Origin: Fidelibacterota bacterium
GTDB taxonomy: Bacteria > Marinisomatota > SORT01
DNA length: 34,884 nucleotides
Direction: 5' to 3'
Assembly (NCBI GenBank): GCA_022563775.1
Contig: JADFMS010000012.1
Location: 1 to 34,884, forward strand
The notes under the pieces were generated by a model. The model worked only from the letters and a program-made list of their open reading frames with translations, had not been told where the DNA came from and made no database searches. Made by a program: the position numbers and the translations under genes. Shown in pieces: positions 24,695 through 34,246 of the stretch. Each line of letters begins with the position of its first letter. Positions within the stretch are counted from its first letter, which is position 1.

Positions 24695-27290
24695 TCCGGA
24701 CTGCATCAGAAATGGCTTTCCGGATCGAATTTTCAGACACATCAACTCCTATCTTTTTCCCATTTGCATCTAATACGTAAAAAGAATCAATCAATCCATC
24801 AACTTTGGTTGATATTTTCGCAGTGTATATCATTATATTCAATTCTGATAACGCTCTCGTAATAGAGTATAACAATCCCGGCGAATCGCTTCCGGTAATG
24901 TCAATTATTGAATAATTTTCAGACTCGTCGAAATCTAAATAGAGTGGGATTTCGCGATGTTTCTTCGCCTTCCATTTCCATCGCTTCTTGTGCTGCTTTA
25001 GCAAATCATCTATACTTATGTGATTTTTCAATACGTTAGTCAAATCGAGTTGAATGTTCAGTATAACATCATCCGAAAGTGGACCGCCGTCACCTAAATT
25101 GATAACGCGAAAATTATCTATAATTAGTTTATCCTTCCGTGTAAATACTTTCGCTTCAAAGATACTTGCATTGTTCACTGAAAAAACACCGCAGATATCT
25201 GAAAGTAGATATTTCCTATCTGCAGTGATAACAGTGATCTCGCTGAAATTGAATAATCCTTTGCTTTCAATTACGACCATTTCTTTTTCGACCCTATTCG
25301 CCATATCAATATGATTGGCAATCTGCCTGCTGTCAAATTCCAGTTGATAAGATGGAGGCAATAGGCTTAGTAAGTCAGAAAAACTTTTCTTATCAACATC
25401 ATCTTCCAATTCTTCCAACAACCCGCGGCTTACCTCTTCGATTTCTATCTGAATATGTCCATCAATATGATTTTTTGCCCTTCCATAAAGTTCGCTTAAC
25501 AGCGATCGCTTCCACTCGGACCACACAACCGGGTTGACCGCATAAAGGTCCGCATACGTCAATAGATAGAGAGCGTCGAGTGTTTCGTGGTCGATTATTT
25601 TGCTTACAAACTTCTCGATAGTTTCCGGAAGGACTAAGTCCCGACGGAAGGCGGTTTGCTCCATCAGCAAATGGTGTTTAATAAGCCTCGTAATCAGTTC
25701 TTTGTTTCCATCGTATTTTATTTTTTCCAATATTTGCCCTGTAATGACAGCGCCTTCGACCTGATGGGTTGACTCGGTTTTTTCGTGAGGTTTGGCAATG
25801 TCATGGAATAGCAGTGCAAGTAATAATTCCTGCTTTCTCTCTAATCTATTCATTACGTCATGCAGCTCTCCGACACTATCGAGTGAAGCGACTTTCTCCA
25901 GAATCTCAAGAGCTCTCATGGTGTGTTCATCGGTTGTATAATAGTGGTACCTGCTTTTCGGAGCATGGCAGTAAATATCATTCAGTTCGGGAATCAACAG
26001 ATTCATTACACCTGTTTCAAAAAGATTTCTCAATGTGGGCGCCAGATTATTCAGATCCGTGAATAGCTCTATAAATATTGATCTCGATTTGGCCAAATCC
26101 GACGACGATGGCTTGTACTCCAAAAGCCGTGATTCTATTTCGTAGAGAAGCCCTGAAGAGGGTCGTAGAGAGTTTATTTTTGAGTACTGAAATATTTCCA
26201 TTATCTCCGTCATACTTGCGCTGAACTTGGCGCTACTCTCTTTCGGCAAATACAGTCTGGTACCGTCGGAATAAATTTGGTTTAATTCATTTACGGGCTT
26301 CCCCGGAGATTTTTTTGAGGTAATTTTTGCGTCCCTTATTTCTTCTTCCGCGTGCCTCAAAGCGTTAGAGATATATCTTGCGGATTTATAATAGTTTCTC
26401 AAGAACCGATGTATTCCATTCCCCGTGTCATCTACGATCAAATTCTCCACGACACTGTCGCGGACGTCGAAGGCGAGGAGATCATTTTTCACACTCTTCT
26501 GATAGTGTATCTCGTGTCTTATTCGAAGCATCAAGTCGTTTGATTCAATTAATCTTTTGGTTAGATACGGATTCCAATTTCTGACTTTTGATATTTCGTT
26601 CAGATGAGAATCTACCCTCGAATAAACCTTTTCGTGTTTGACCGACGGAAGCATCGAACGATTCATATTGAGCCAGATAAGAGAATGGACGTCCCTCAAG
26701 CCTCCGGCGCTCTCTTTAACGTTTGGTTCAAGCATGCGGCTTGTCGCTCCGTACTTCAAGTGTCTTCGGTTTATTTCTTCGAGTTTACCATCCATGAATT
26801 TCTCGAATCCGATCGAAAATACTTTTTCATAAAGCTCCGTATGTAGATCTTTTAATATTTCTTTGTCGCCGTGCAATATCCTTAAGTCCAATAGAGATGA
26901 AAAAAAATGAATATCCGCGTGCGCTTTTTCGGTTATTTCTTCCCTGGTCAGATACAGACTGGAGACAGACCATCCCAAATCCCATAAAGTTCGGATAATA
27001 CTTTTTACTGAGTCTTCCGATAATTCGGTGTTCTGAGAATGTACTATCAGCAAGTCAAGATCCGAATATGGTGAAAGCTGACATCTTCCGTATCCGCCGA
27101 TAGCGGCTATAATTGAGTCGCCGATATCCTCTGCTTTAATTAGATCCCTTAGGCAAACATCAGCTAAATCGGTCAATGCGATTGAAGTCTCATTACCTGT
27201 ACTTCCCCGGGAATGAGTTTTTTTTATCTCGAGCCTACTTTGTTCTAAAGATTTGGAGTACTTTTCTAATAGATCGTTCATGTTTGACAC
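24675..27290 (-). CDS. glnD: PII uridylyltransferase / uridylyl-removing enzyme
   Basis: 871 residues, the expected length. Domains in order: nucleotidyltransferase (IAAIGGYGRCQLSPYSDLDL, about 62-84) that uridylylates PII; linker helices; an HD phosphohydrolase domain (LLLALLFHDIAKPHEK, about 495-510) for uridylyl removal; and two ACT domains (EITVITADRKYLLSDICGVF near 685; YSIIDITGSDSPGLLYSITR near 795) that sense glutamine. It is the master nitrogen sensor upstream of GlnE. Start is GTG at 27290; an ATG three codons inside is about equally likely, and neither has a ribosome site. It is the last gene of the run from thpR, 70 bases after the PPC gene, and overlaps glnE tail-to-tail by 20 bases. 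Confidence 0.96.
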   Translation of the reverse strand: MSNMNDLLEKYSKSLEQSRLEIKKTHSRGSTGNETSIALTDLADVCLRDLIKAEDIGDSIIAAIGGYGRCQLSPYSDLDLLIVHSQNTELSEDSVKSIIRTLWDLGWSVSSLYLTREEITEKAHADIHFFSSLLDLRILHGDKEILKDLHTELYEKVFSIGFEKFMDGKLEEINRRHLKYGATSRMLEPNVKESAGGLRDVHSLIWLNMNRSMLPSVKHEKVYSRVDSHLNEISKVRNWNPYLTKRLIESNDLMLRIRHEIHYQKSVKNDLLAFDVRDSVVENLIVDDTGNGIHRFLRNYYKSARYISNALRHAEEEIRDAKITSKKSPGKPVNELNQIYSDGTRLYLPKESSAKFSASMTEIMEIFQYSKINSLRPSSGLLYEIESRLLEYKPSSSDLAKSRSIFIELFTDLNNLAPTLRNLFETGVMNLLIPELNDIYCHAPKSRYHYYTTDEHTMRALEILEKVASLDSVGELHDVMNRLERKQELLLALLFHDIAKPHEKTESTHQVEGAVITGQILEKIKYDGNKELITRLIKHHLLMEQTAFRRDLVLPETIEKFVSKIIDHETLDALYLLTYADLYAVNPVVWSEWKRSLLSELYGRAKNHIDGHIQIEIEEVSRGLLEELEDDVDKKSFSDLLSLLPPSYQLEFDSRQIANHIDMANRVEKEMVVIESKGLFNFSEITVITADRKYLLSDICGVFSVNNASIFEAKVFTRKDKLIIDNFRVINLGDGGPLSDDVILNIQLDLTNVLKNHISIDDLLKQHKKRWKWKAKKHREIPLYLDFDESENYSIIDITGSDSPGLLYSITRALSELNIMIYTAKISTKVDGLIDSFYVLDANGKKIGVDVSENSIRKAISDAVRTTTQLS

Positions 27291-27360
27291 TGAAGTCTTA
27301 CTCGATACTTATTAGTAATATAAAACGGGGAAGGATATGATGTAATACTTTAAGTCAAAC

Positions 27361-27804
27361 TCAGAGTTTATTCGGTAAATCTAATAACGGTAAGCCGGTT
27401 CCTATATTAAGCCTTTCTATTCTAATATCGGAATCAATAATAGAAAATTCTCCCGTCGCTGAGATTATTCCCTCAAAAAGATGTCCTCCGCGCGTTTCCA
27501 TTTCGCGATTTGATACTACTGCGTGAAGGTGGGTAATAGGCTCCGAACCTTTATAAGCAATGTTGCCCACGCAGGAGACAAGCTCTACTTCTTCTGAATA
27601 CTCCTTCCTTTGGTACTCTTCCTTGTGGATGTCATAGTATCCAAGTACGTAAGAGGACAATGCTCCTATACCGACCACCGTACCCCCTTTTATACCGGCA
27701 TGCTCAATAAACTTTCTCAAAGACCGATGTATCTCCTCACCCTTCTCTAATCGAAGCTGGTAACCATATTTGACAGGTTGGTAGTCGAATTTATTCTCCC
27801 ACAG
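27361..27804 (-). CDS. PPC domain (DUF296) protein with a non-standard start
   Basis: Small protein of the plants-and-prokaryotes-conserved family. The core VVGIGALSSYVLGYYD, HLHAVVSNREMETRGGHLFE and the final beta strands match; the histidines in HLHAV and GGHL are the conserved putative metal ligands. Bacterial members are of unknown function. The first standard start is TTG at 27720 (119 residues), but the same frame continues upstream with KYGYQLRLEKGEEIHRSLRK, which is the conserved first strand and helix of the domain. No ATG, GTG or TTG exists in that upstream stretch; CTG at 27804 (147 residues) overlaps the gcvPB stop and gives a normal length. I therefore extend to 27804 with low certainty about the exact start. 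Confidence 0.75.
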   Translation of the reverse strand: MWENKFDYQPVKYGYQLRLEKGEEIHRSLRKFIEHAGIKGGTVVGIGALSSYVLGYYDIHKEEYQRKEYSEEVELVSCVGNIAYKGSEPITHLHAVVSNREMETRGGHLFEGIISATGEFSIIDSDIRIERLNIGTGLPLLDLPNKL

Positions 27805-29242
27805 CGTCCCATGTAATACGCAATTGTCTGACAGCTTTGGCTTCGTCCAATCTCCGCACAGGGGTGTTATACGGCGCTTTCTTCAACATTTCGGGATCAG
27901 TGTCGATTTCTTCATCTATTTGCTTCATGATATTAACGAAATTTTCGATTGACGACTTCGATTCCGATTCAGTCGGCTCTATCATCAAAGCCTCTTTAAC
28001 TATCAGCGGAAAGTATACTGTCGGCGCATGTACTCCGAAATCAAGCAGCCGTTTTACAATATCACCGGCTTTGACACCGCGATTTTTTTGTTCAGAAGCG
28101 CTTATCACAAGCTCATGCATACAGTGTTGAGAGAAGGGAACCGAATATTTATCGCTGATGAGCGCCTTGAGATAATTGGCGTTTATTATAGCATTCTTCG
28201 ATACCGCTTTAAATCCATCGTATCCGAGTAGTTTTATATATGCGTAGGCTCGTACCAGAACACCGAAATTCCCATAGAAGCCATGCACACGCCCAATCGA
28301 ATCGGGAAAATCATAATCTAAACTGTACTTTCCATTTTGTAATCGTACCCGTGGAACAGGAAGATATTTGGCGAGACTATTCACAACTCCCAGAGGACCT
28401 GATCCCGGACCTCCCCCGCCGTGAGGAGTGCTGAAGGTCTTATGCAAATTCAGATGCGTTATGTCAAACCCCATATCGGACGGTTTGAGAGATGCTGCCA
28501 GAGCGTTAAAGTTGGCGCCGTCGAGATAAAGAAGCGCGCCTGCATCATGTATCATTTTAGACACTTCCAATATTCGTTCCTCAAATAAGCCGAGAGTATT
28601 AGGATTCGTAATCATCATTCCGGCAACTTCTTCATCGAGCTTAGAGGATAAATCATCAACGTCGACAAGCCCGCGTTCATCGGACACTACCGGAACAGAT
28701 TCATACCCGCTTATTACAACACTTGCCGGGTTCGTTCCATGAGCGGAATCAGGGATAAGTACTTTTTTTCTCGGGTTCCCATTTGCTGAATGGTACTTTC
28801 GCATTATCATAATTCCTGTCAACTCGCCCTGAGAACCGGCGGCAGGCTGGAGCGTGAACGCATCCATTCCTGTCAAGGTGCATAAGCTTTTTTCGAGGTC
28901 GTAAAGTAATTTAAGCCCGTTTTGTATCGAACTCTCATGCTGGTGCGGATGGATTGCAGAAAATCCTGGTAATCGAGAAACAGTTTCATTGAGTTTCGGA
29001 TTATATTTCATCGTGCATGAGCCCAGGGGATAGAACCCTTTATCAATATGGTGGTTACTGATGCTCATGTTTATGAAGTGCCTGGCGATTTCCGGTTCGC
29101 TTAGCTCCGGAAGCGCCGGCTTCGAATCGGAGATATACTTTACCGGTATCAGTTCTGACAGTTCTTTCTCTTCCACGTCGAGCTCAGGCAATGAATAACC
29201 TATTCTGCCCTCAACACTCAACTCGTTCAATAACTTTTCCAC
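27791..29242 (-). CDS. gcvPB: Glycine dehydrogenase (decarboxylating) subunit 2
   Basis: 483 residues, the C-terminal half of the two-subunit P-protein of the glycine cleavage system. It binds PLP and, with subunit 1 (not in this window), decarboxylates glycine and passes aminomethyl to the lipoyl H-protein. Visible signatures: FYPLGSCTMKYNPKLNE near the N-terminus, TLQPAAGSQGELTGIMIMR, IPDSAHGTNPASV, and the PLP lysine K268 in LNLHKTFSTPHGGGGPGSGP. Start is GTG at 29242 with AGGGGA about 9 bases upstream. It follows alaS by 13 bases; its 3' end overlaps the extended PPC reading frame. Confidence 0.95.
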   Translation of the reverse strand: MEKLLNELSVEGRIGYSLPELDVEEKELSELIPVKYISDSKPALPELSEPEIARHFINMSISNHHIDKGFYPLGSCTMKYNPKLNETVSRLPGFSAIHPHQHESSIQNGLKLLYDLEKSLCTLTGMDAFTLQPAAGSQGELTGIMIMRKYHSANGNPRKKVLIPDSAHGTNPASVVISGYESVPVVSDERGLVDVDDLSSKLDEEVAGMMITNPNTLGLFEERILEVSKMIHDAGALLYLDGANFNALAASLKPSDMGFDITHLNLHKTFSTPHGGGGPGSGPLGVVNSLAKYLPVPRVRLQNGKYSLDYDFPDSIGRVHGFYGNFGVLVRAYAYIKLLGYDGFKAVSKNAIINANYLKALISDKYSVPFSQHCMHELVISASEQKNRGVKAGDIVKRLLDFGVHAPTVYFPLIVKEALMIEPTESESKSSIENFVNIMKQIDEEIDTDPEMLKKAPYNTPVRRLDEAKAVRQLRITWDAVGE

Positions 29243-29255
29243 AGAAAATATTCCC

Positions 29256-31871
29256 CTATACTTTTTCTTTTAGAAATGATTCCAGAACCGACGCTGACTT
29301 TTCAATCGCTTCCTTTAACAATTCCGGGTTTTTACCTCCGGCGGTAGCCATATGATCGCTGCCTCCTCCGCCTCCACCTATAATTTTGCCCAATGATGTT
29401 ACTATATCTTTTGAGCTCAGACCAGAGTCAATAAGGTCTTTCGTCATGACTGTAATTAAGGACGCTTTGTTATCAATCTTTGCACCCAATACTCCTACAC
29501 CGCTCTTCAACTTATCCCTGAGCACATCCCCTATACTTTTCATTTCATCAACAGAAGACGAATCAATAATTTTTGCCACCAGAGTAACGCCCTGAATCTC
29601 GCTCGCCCCAGAAATCCATGAATCTATTTCAGACAAATAAGAGGATACTTCTTTTTCTTTCAGCTTCTTTTCCAGCTGTTTTTTAGAATCTGATAAATTC
29701 CTGATTCTTTCAGCTAGTTCGCTTCCACTTGTAGAGAGCTCTCCCTCAATTTCAGAAAGCACATTCATATTTTCCTGAGTATATTTGAAAGCTTCCTCTC
29801 CCGTTACCGCTTCGATTCTGCGAATACCCGATGATATACTTGTTTCCTGGGTTATCAGGAACATTCCGATATCACCCGTTCTTCCAACGTGCGTTCCACC
29901 GCACAGTTCTTTGCTGAAGTCGCCGATTTCCACCATTCGTACTTCGTCTCCATACTTTTCTCCGAACAGCGCCATTGCTCCTGATTTCTTTGCGTCCTCA
30001 AAATTTGTGATTTTGGTCTTTACTTGAATGTTCTCACGAATTTTACGGTTAACGAGACTCTCAATTTCATTTAACAGACTTCTCGATGGTTTTTCAAAAT
30101 GCGTATAGTCGAATCGCAGTCGGTCAGGGGCTACGTGTGAACCGGCTTGTTGGACATGAGTACCCAATATTTTTCTAAGCGCCGCATGCATCAGGTGAGT
30201 GGAAGTATGGTTTGGCAGTATATTTTTTCTTCTGTCCTCATCCACCGAAGCGATAACCTTCATACCCTCCTTCGGCTTTCCGTCGAGAATTATTCCTATG
30301 TGCAAATAATATGAATCGCCGACTTTTTGAGTATCGTTGACCTGAATATTGATATTTTTGTTTTTAATAAATCCGGTGTCTCCGATCTGGCCGCCCGATT
30401 CCGCATAATAAGGTGTTTCTTTAAGTAAAAGCGATATATCCTTATTATTCACATCTATAATCTGTGTTATTTCCGTTTCAGCTTCAAGCGTATCATAACC
30501 TAAAAAAATCGTTGGATCGGAGTTCAGTTCGACTCCTTCCGGTATTAATTCTTCAATGGCGAATTTCTTACCGGATCGACTTCTTTCCTTCTGGGATGTC
30601 ATTTCTTCGTTAAACTTTTCAATATCCACGCCTAATCCTTTTTCCTTCGCCATCAGTTCCGTCAAATCTACAGGAAATCCGTAAGTATCATATAACTTAA
30701 ATATATCCTTCCCGGGAATAACGCTCTTCTTTTCCGTTTCCAACCGACTTACAACCGAATCGAATAACTCTATACCCCTATCGATTGTTTCGCCGAAATT
30801 CACCTCTTCAGCTTTGATAACTTTTTCAATGTACTCCTGTTTTTCGATCAGTTCAGGAAAAATCTCTCCCATCATTTTGGACAGCGAAGCTACGAGGGTA
30901 TAAATGAAGGGTTTTTCCATTCCGAGAGTTCTTCCGAACCTGGCTGCCCTCCTAAGCAATCGTCTTATGACATAACCCCTGCCCTCATTTGACGGCATTA
31001 CTCCATCTGCTATTGAAATACAGAGCGACCTGAGATGATCTGCGATAACTCTGAATGCCGGCTGATTTTCACCCTTATATTTCTTTTTTGTAATTTTCTC
31101 AAGTTCATTTATGATAGGAGTAAAAGAATCGGTGTCATAATTTGATCGTTTATCCTGTATGATCGAGACAATCCTTTCTAATCCCAATCCGGTATCCACA
31201 TGCTTTTGAGGAAGTTCTTTCAATTTACCCTGAGAATCTCTGTTGAACTGGATGAAAACGAGATTCCAAATTTCAATATAATCAGGATCGTCCGTGTTAA
31301 TTTTATCTGCGGATTGCTTGGTAATATCATCTCCGATATAATAATGAATTTCCGAGCACGGACCGCAGGGACCGATTTCGCCCATCTCCCAAAAATTATC
31401 TTTATCTCCGAATTCTAATACTCTCTCGGGAGGCAATTCGGTAACCTTGGGCCATAGCTCCTTCGCTTCGGCATCCGTTTCGTGCACCGTAACCCAGAGC
31501 CTCTCCTTTTCCAACCCCCAAACCTCCGTCAGAAGTTCCCACGCCCATTCGATGGCTTCCTTTTTGTAATAATCGCCAAACGACCAATTGCCGAGCATTT
31601 CGAAGAACGTATGGTGCGAAGTATCTATTCCTACGTCTTCAAGATCGTTGTGCTTACCACTAACCCTGATACACTTCTGAGTGTCCGCTATTCTTGTGTG
31701 CTTGACTTTTTCCGTCCCGAGAAAGATGTTTTTGAATTGGTTCATTCCGGCATTGATAAATAACAACGTGGGATCATCGGCTGGAACGACAGGAGTGGAA
31801 GGAACAATTTTATGCCCTCTGTCCTCAAAGAACTTTAGGAATTCCGCCCTGATTTCATTCGACGTTTTCAT
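29256..31871 (-). CDS. alaS: Alanyl-tRNA synthetase
   Basis: 871 residues, full length. Class II catalytic domain (FFEDRGHKIVPSTPVVPADD, TLLFINAGMNQFKNIFLG), tRNA recognition region (SNEGRGYVIRRLLRRAARFG), editing domain with zinc ligands HTSTHLMH (about 555) and CGGTHVGRTGD (about 656), a coiled-coil linker, and the C-Ala domain with KIIGGGGGGSDHMATAGGK. It charges tRNA-Ala and hydrolyses mischarged Ser- or Gly-tRNA. ATG start one base after the recX stop codon, so the two genes are effectively coupled. The recA-recX-alaS order is widespread in bacteria. Confidence 0.98.
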   Translation of the reverse strand: MKTSNEIRAEFLKFFEDRGHKIVPSTPVVPADDPTLLFINAGMNQFKNIFLGTEKVKHTRIADTQKCIRVSGKHNDLEDVGIDTSHHTFFEMLGNWSFGDYYKKEAIEWAWELLTEVWGLEKERLWVTVHETDAEAKELWPKVTELPPERVLEFGDKDNFWEMGEIGPCGPCSEIHYYIGDDITKQSADKINTDDPDYIEIWNLVFIQFNRDSQGKLKELPQKHVDTGLGLERIVSIIQDKRSNYDTDSFTPIINELEKITKKKYKGENQPAFRVIADHLRSLCISIADGVMPSNEGRGYVIRRLLRRAARFGRTLGMEKPFIYTLVASLSKMMGEIFPELIEKQEYIEKVIKAEEVNFGETIDRGIELFDSVVSRLETEKKSVIPGKDIFKLYDTYGFPVDLTELMAKEKGLGVDIEKFNEEMTSQKERSRSGKKFAIEELIPEGVELNSDPTIFLGYDTLEAETEITQIIDVNNKDISLLLKETPYYAESGGQIGDTGFIKNKNINIQVNDTQKVGDSYYLHIGIILDGKPKEGMKVIASVDEDRRKNILPNHTSTHLMHAALRKILGTHVQQAGSHVAPDRLRFDYTHFEKPSRSLLNEIESLVNRKIRENIQVKTKITNFEDAKKSGAMALFGEKYGDEVRMVEIGDFSKELCGGTHVGRTGDIGMFLITQETSISSGIRRIEAVTGEEAFKYTQENMNVLSEIEGELSTSGSELAERIRNLSDSKKQLEKKLKEKEVSSYLSEIDSWISGASEIQGVTLVAKIIDSSSVDEMKSIGDVLRDKLKSGVGVLGAKIDNKASLITVMTKDLIDSGLSSKDIVTSLGKIIGGGGGGSDHMATAGGKNPELLKEAIEKSASVLESFLKEKV

Positions 31872-31872
31872 T

Positions 31873-32373
31873 CTAATCCGTGAAATATCCTTCGTTGTTT
31901 GAGATCGCTTCCCTGATCACGTCCCACCTGAACCCGCGCCTCTTAAGATAATCAATATGTTTCTTCATTTCCGCGCGATTTGCCTCTTGCCGATTTTTTA
32001 ACCGTTTCGATAATAACTTCTGTATAAGGTCATTTTGACTATATTTTTCATAGATTCTACTGATTACGTTTTCAGCTAACTCTTTGTCTATTCCTTTGAT
32101 CCGCAACTCGAACCTGAGTTTTTCAGGACCCCAGGATTTATCCTCAACTTTATACCTCGAGAAACTTAACGCAAACCGCTTGTCATTAAGTAAATCGACC
32201 TTTTCGAGGTCGCGAACTACGATCTCGACCACTTCGGCAGGATATCCTTTTCTGGAAAGTCTCTGATTCATTTCCGAGATTGACCTATCGCGATAACTCA
32301 GAAATACTAATGCGCTCTCTTTTGCTTTTGAAAGGAGGTCTGAATTTAAATTATCCTGATTTTCTTCATGCAT
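31873..32373 (-). CDS. recX: Regulatory protein RecX
   Basis: 166-residue helical protein of the RecX family, which binds within RecA filaments and limits RecA activity. It contains the tandem three-helix repeats typical of the family: LVFLSYRDRSISEMNQRLSR near residue 22, VDLLNDKRFALSFSRYK, WGPEKLRFELRIKGIDKELA, and the third repeat with RRGFRWDVIREAIS at the end. Length and position immediately downstream of recA (34-base gap) support the call. ATG start; no strong ribosome site. Confidence 0.93.
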   Translation of the reverse strand: MHEENQDNLNSDLLSKAKESALVFLSYRDRSISEMNQRLSRKGYPAEVVEIVVRDLEKVDLLNDKRFALSFSRYKVEDKSWGPEKLRFELRIKGIDKELAENVISRIYEKYSQNDLIQKLLSKRLKNRQEANRAEMKKHIDYLKRRGFRWDVIREAISNNEGYFTD

Positions 32374-32407
32374 CTGTCTTAAAGAAGCCAGTTCCTAATA
32401 CTTTGCT

Positions 32408-33475
32408 TTAATCTTTTTCTTCTTCGCTTTCGGTCTCGTTTCCGTCCGGACTTTTACCCTCATCTTCCTCCGGCGTGATTCCAAGAAATGTTTTAACCTT
32501 TGTTGAAAGTTCTTCAAGGACATCAGGGTTATCATGCAGGTAAGTCTTTGTATTTTCTCTACCCTGTCCCAGCCTCTCATCCCCGTATGAATACCAACTG
32601 CCCATTTTGGATATTAAGTCGGCTTCCAGCGCTAAATCGAGGATATCAGCCTCGTATGAGATCCCAAGACCGTACATGATATCGAGCTCCACCTCCCGAA
32701 ATGGAGGCGCCATCTTATTCTTCACGACTTTAACCCGTACCCTGTTTCCAATCGCCAAAGAACCTTCCTTGATGGCTCCGATCCTCCTGATATCCAATCT
32801 TACAGAAGCGTAGAATTTCAATGCCCTTCCGCCTGATGTCGTTTCAGGATTGCCGAACACAACGCCTATTTTCTCGCGAATTTGATTGATAAAGATCAGG
32901 CAAGTGTTCGATTTTTTAACGATTGCGGCGAGTTTTCTCAATGCTTGAGACATCAATCGAGCCTGCAATCCCATGTGAGCGTCGCCCATTTCCCCTTCCA
33001 ATTCCGCCCGCGGAACAAGCGCGGCAACTGAATCGATTACTATCGCATCGATAGCACTACTCCTAACAAGGGTCTCGGTTATCTCCAATGCCTGTTCTCC
33101 GGAGTCGGGTTGGGATAGTAGTAGATTGTCGACGTTCACACCAAGTTTCTGCGCATAACGTGGATCAAGAGCGTGTTCCGCATCGATAAACGCCACCATC
33201 CCTCCTAACTTTTGTGTTTCGGCTATGATATGAAGACTCAGAGTCGTTTTGCCCGACGCTTCAGGTCCATAAATTTCAATAACCCTTCCCCTGGGCACTC
33301 CCCCTATCCCGAGCGCCGCGTCAAGAGAGAGTGCACCGGTCGATATTACATCCACTGGTCCGAGCATGGACGCATGATCTCCGAGTCTCATTATAGAACC
33401 TTTTCCAAACTGTTTATCTATTTGGGTAATAGCTAAGTCAATCGCTTTTTCTTTTGCGTCTACGGATTTCTCCAT
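32408..33475 (-). CDS. recA: Recombinase A
   Basis: 355 residues. The ATP-dependent strand-exchange protein of homologous recombination and coprotease for LexA-type repressors. Evident motifs: [20 protein letters not shown], Walker [10 protein letters not shown] (about 68-76), [38 protein letters not shown] (Walker B and loop L1), [20 protein letters not shown] (loop L2), and an acidic C-terminal tail ([20 protein letters not shown]). Start is ATG with AAGGAGG 6 bases upstream, the best ribosome site in the window. It follows thpR by 10 bases; I could not identify an SOS box near it. Confidence 0.98.
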   Translation of the reverse strand: MEKSVDAKEKAIDLAITQIDKQFGKGSIMRLGDHASMLGPVDVISTGALSLDAALGIGGVPRGRVIEIYGPEASGKTTLSLHIIAETQKLGGMVAFIDAEHALDPRYAQKLGVNVDNLLLSQPDSGEQALEITETLVRSSAIDAIVIDSVAALVPRAELEGEMGDAHMGLQARLMSQALRKLAAIVKKSNTCLIFINQIREKIGVVFGNPETTSGGRALKFYASVRLDIRRIGAIKEGSLAIGNRVRVKVVKNKMAPPFREVELDIMYGLGISYEADILDLALEADLISKMGSWYSYGDERLGQGRENTKTYLHDNPDVLEELSTKVKTFLGITPEEDEGKSPDGNETESEEEKD

Positions 33476-33485
33476 TATGCCCTCC

Positions 33486-34049
33486 TTATTTGTAAAGATT
33501 TATTGAATTTAATAGAGTGTATACCGCACCACTGGACGTCAGATCGCTTTTGATGATATTGATCTTTGCCGCTTCGAATTCTATAGGTCCGACTTCAAGG
33601 TCATTCAATCTCTGAGAAAGAACCTCTGCGTCACTCAAACTCTTTATCCTGCCAATAGTCACGTGGGGCTTAAACTTCCTGTTTTCTCTTTCGAAACCGA
33701 TCCGATGCATAGCAAAATCACATTTTTCTGCCAACGATTCAAGTTCAGATGTACTCCCTCCTATCCCTGCCCAGATAATTTTCGGTCGTCCTCTGTTGGG
33801 GAATAATCCTGCATTAGACAAATTCAATTGAAACGAATTAAGGCTTTTTGAAGCTCTGTCCATTGTTTCATAAATATTAGGCATTAGACTCTCTTCGACA
33901 CCACCTAAGAATTTCAGCGTCAAATGAGTATTTTCTTTACTCATCCACCTAATTTTAGCGTCCTTAATGACCAATCGCCTCTGTATTTTTAAAATTTCCT
34001 TTTTTACTTCTTCCGGTAATTCAAGCGCTATAAATATCCTGATTTTCAT
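33486..34049 (-). CDS. thpR: RNA 2',3'-cyclic phosphodiesterase
   Basis: 187-residue member of the 2H phosphoesterase (LigT/ThpR) family, which hydrolyses 2',3'-cyclic phosphate ends of RNA and ligates some tRNA halves in vitro. The two catalytic HxTx motifs are HLTL at residues 42-45 and HVTI at 129-132. The protein begins [20 protein letters not shown], the usual start of the family, so I place it at 34049; a frame opening 26 codons upstream adds a hydrophobic stretch not seen in relatives. Position directly before recA is a common arrangement, often near cinA. Confidence 0.93.
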   Translation of the reverse strand: MKIRIFIALELPEEVKKEILKIQRRLVIKDAKIRWMSKENTHLTLKFLGGVEESLMPNIYETMDRASKSLNSFQLNLSNAGLFPNRGRPKIIWAGIGGSTSELESLAEKCDFAMHRIGFERENRKFKPHVTIGRIKSLSDAEVLSQRLNDLEVGPIEFEAAKINIIKSDLTSSGAVYTLLNSINLYK

Positions 34050-34063
34050 ATTAAAATAGAATA

Positions 34064-34095
34064 TAAATGTAAATCTTATCTTGCTCGTAAGCAAA
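34064..34095 (-). promoter_or_regulatory. Candidate thpR-recA operon promoter
   Basis: On the minus strand TTTG (34095-34092) and TACATTTA (34071-34064) are 20 bases apart, a near match to TTTG / TAnnTTTG with one mismatch. The predicted start of transcription would fall only about 8 bases before the thpR start codon, so the leader would be very short. Confidence 0.4.
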
Positions 34096-34179
34096 AGAAA
34101 ACATTCGCCGGTATTAACTGAATTCAATAATATCTCGAACGATTAGAGCAATACTCATTTATTCAATTCAGACAGATCA

Positions 34180-34211
34180 CTTGACTTTACAGTGTGATTA
34201 AAATATCTTTG
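34180..34211 (+). promoter_or_regulatory. Candidate promoter of the PEGA protein gene
   Basis: CTTG (34180-34183, within TTGACT) is followed after 20 bases by TATCTTTG (34204-34211), a full TAnnTTTG match. It faces away from the thpR promoter and lies about 35 bases before the presumed start codon. Confidence 0.5.
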
Positions 34212-34246
34212 CATTGACCTGATAACATTGACTTGAGGCGGTTACA

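Noticed and set aside
34050..34127. N-terminal extension of thpR with a hydrophobic stretch
   Set aside because: Relatives start at the [12 protein letters not shown] position, and the extension overlaps the candidate promoter.
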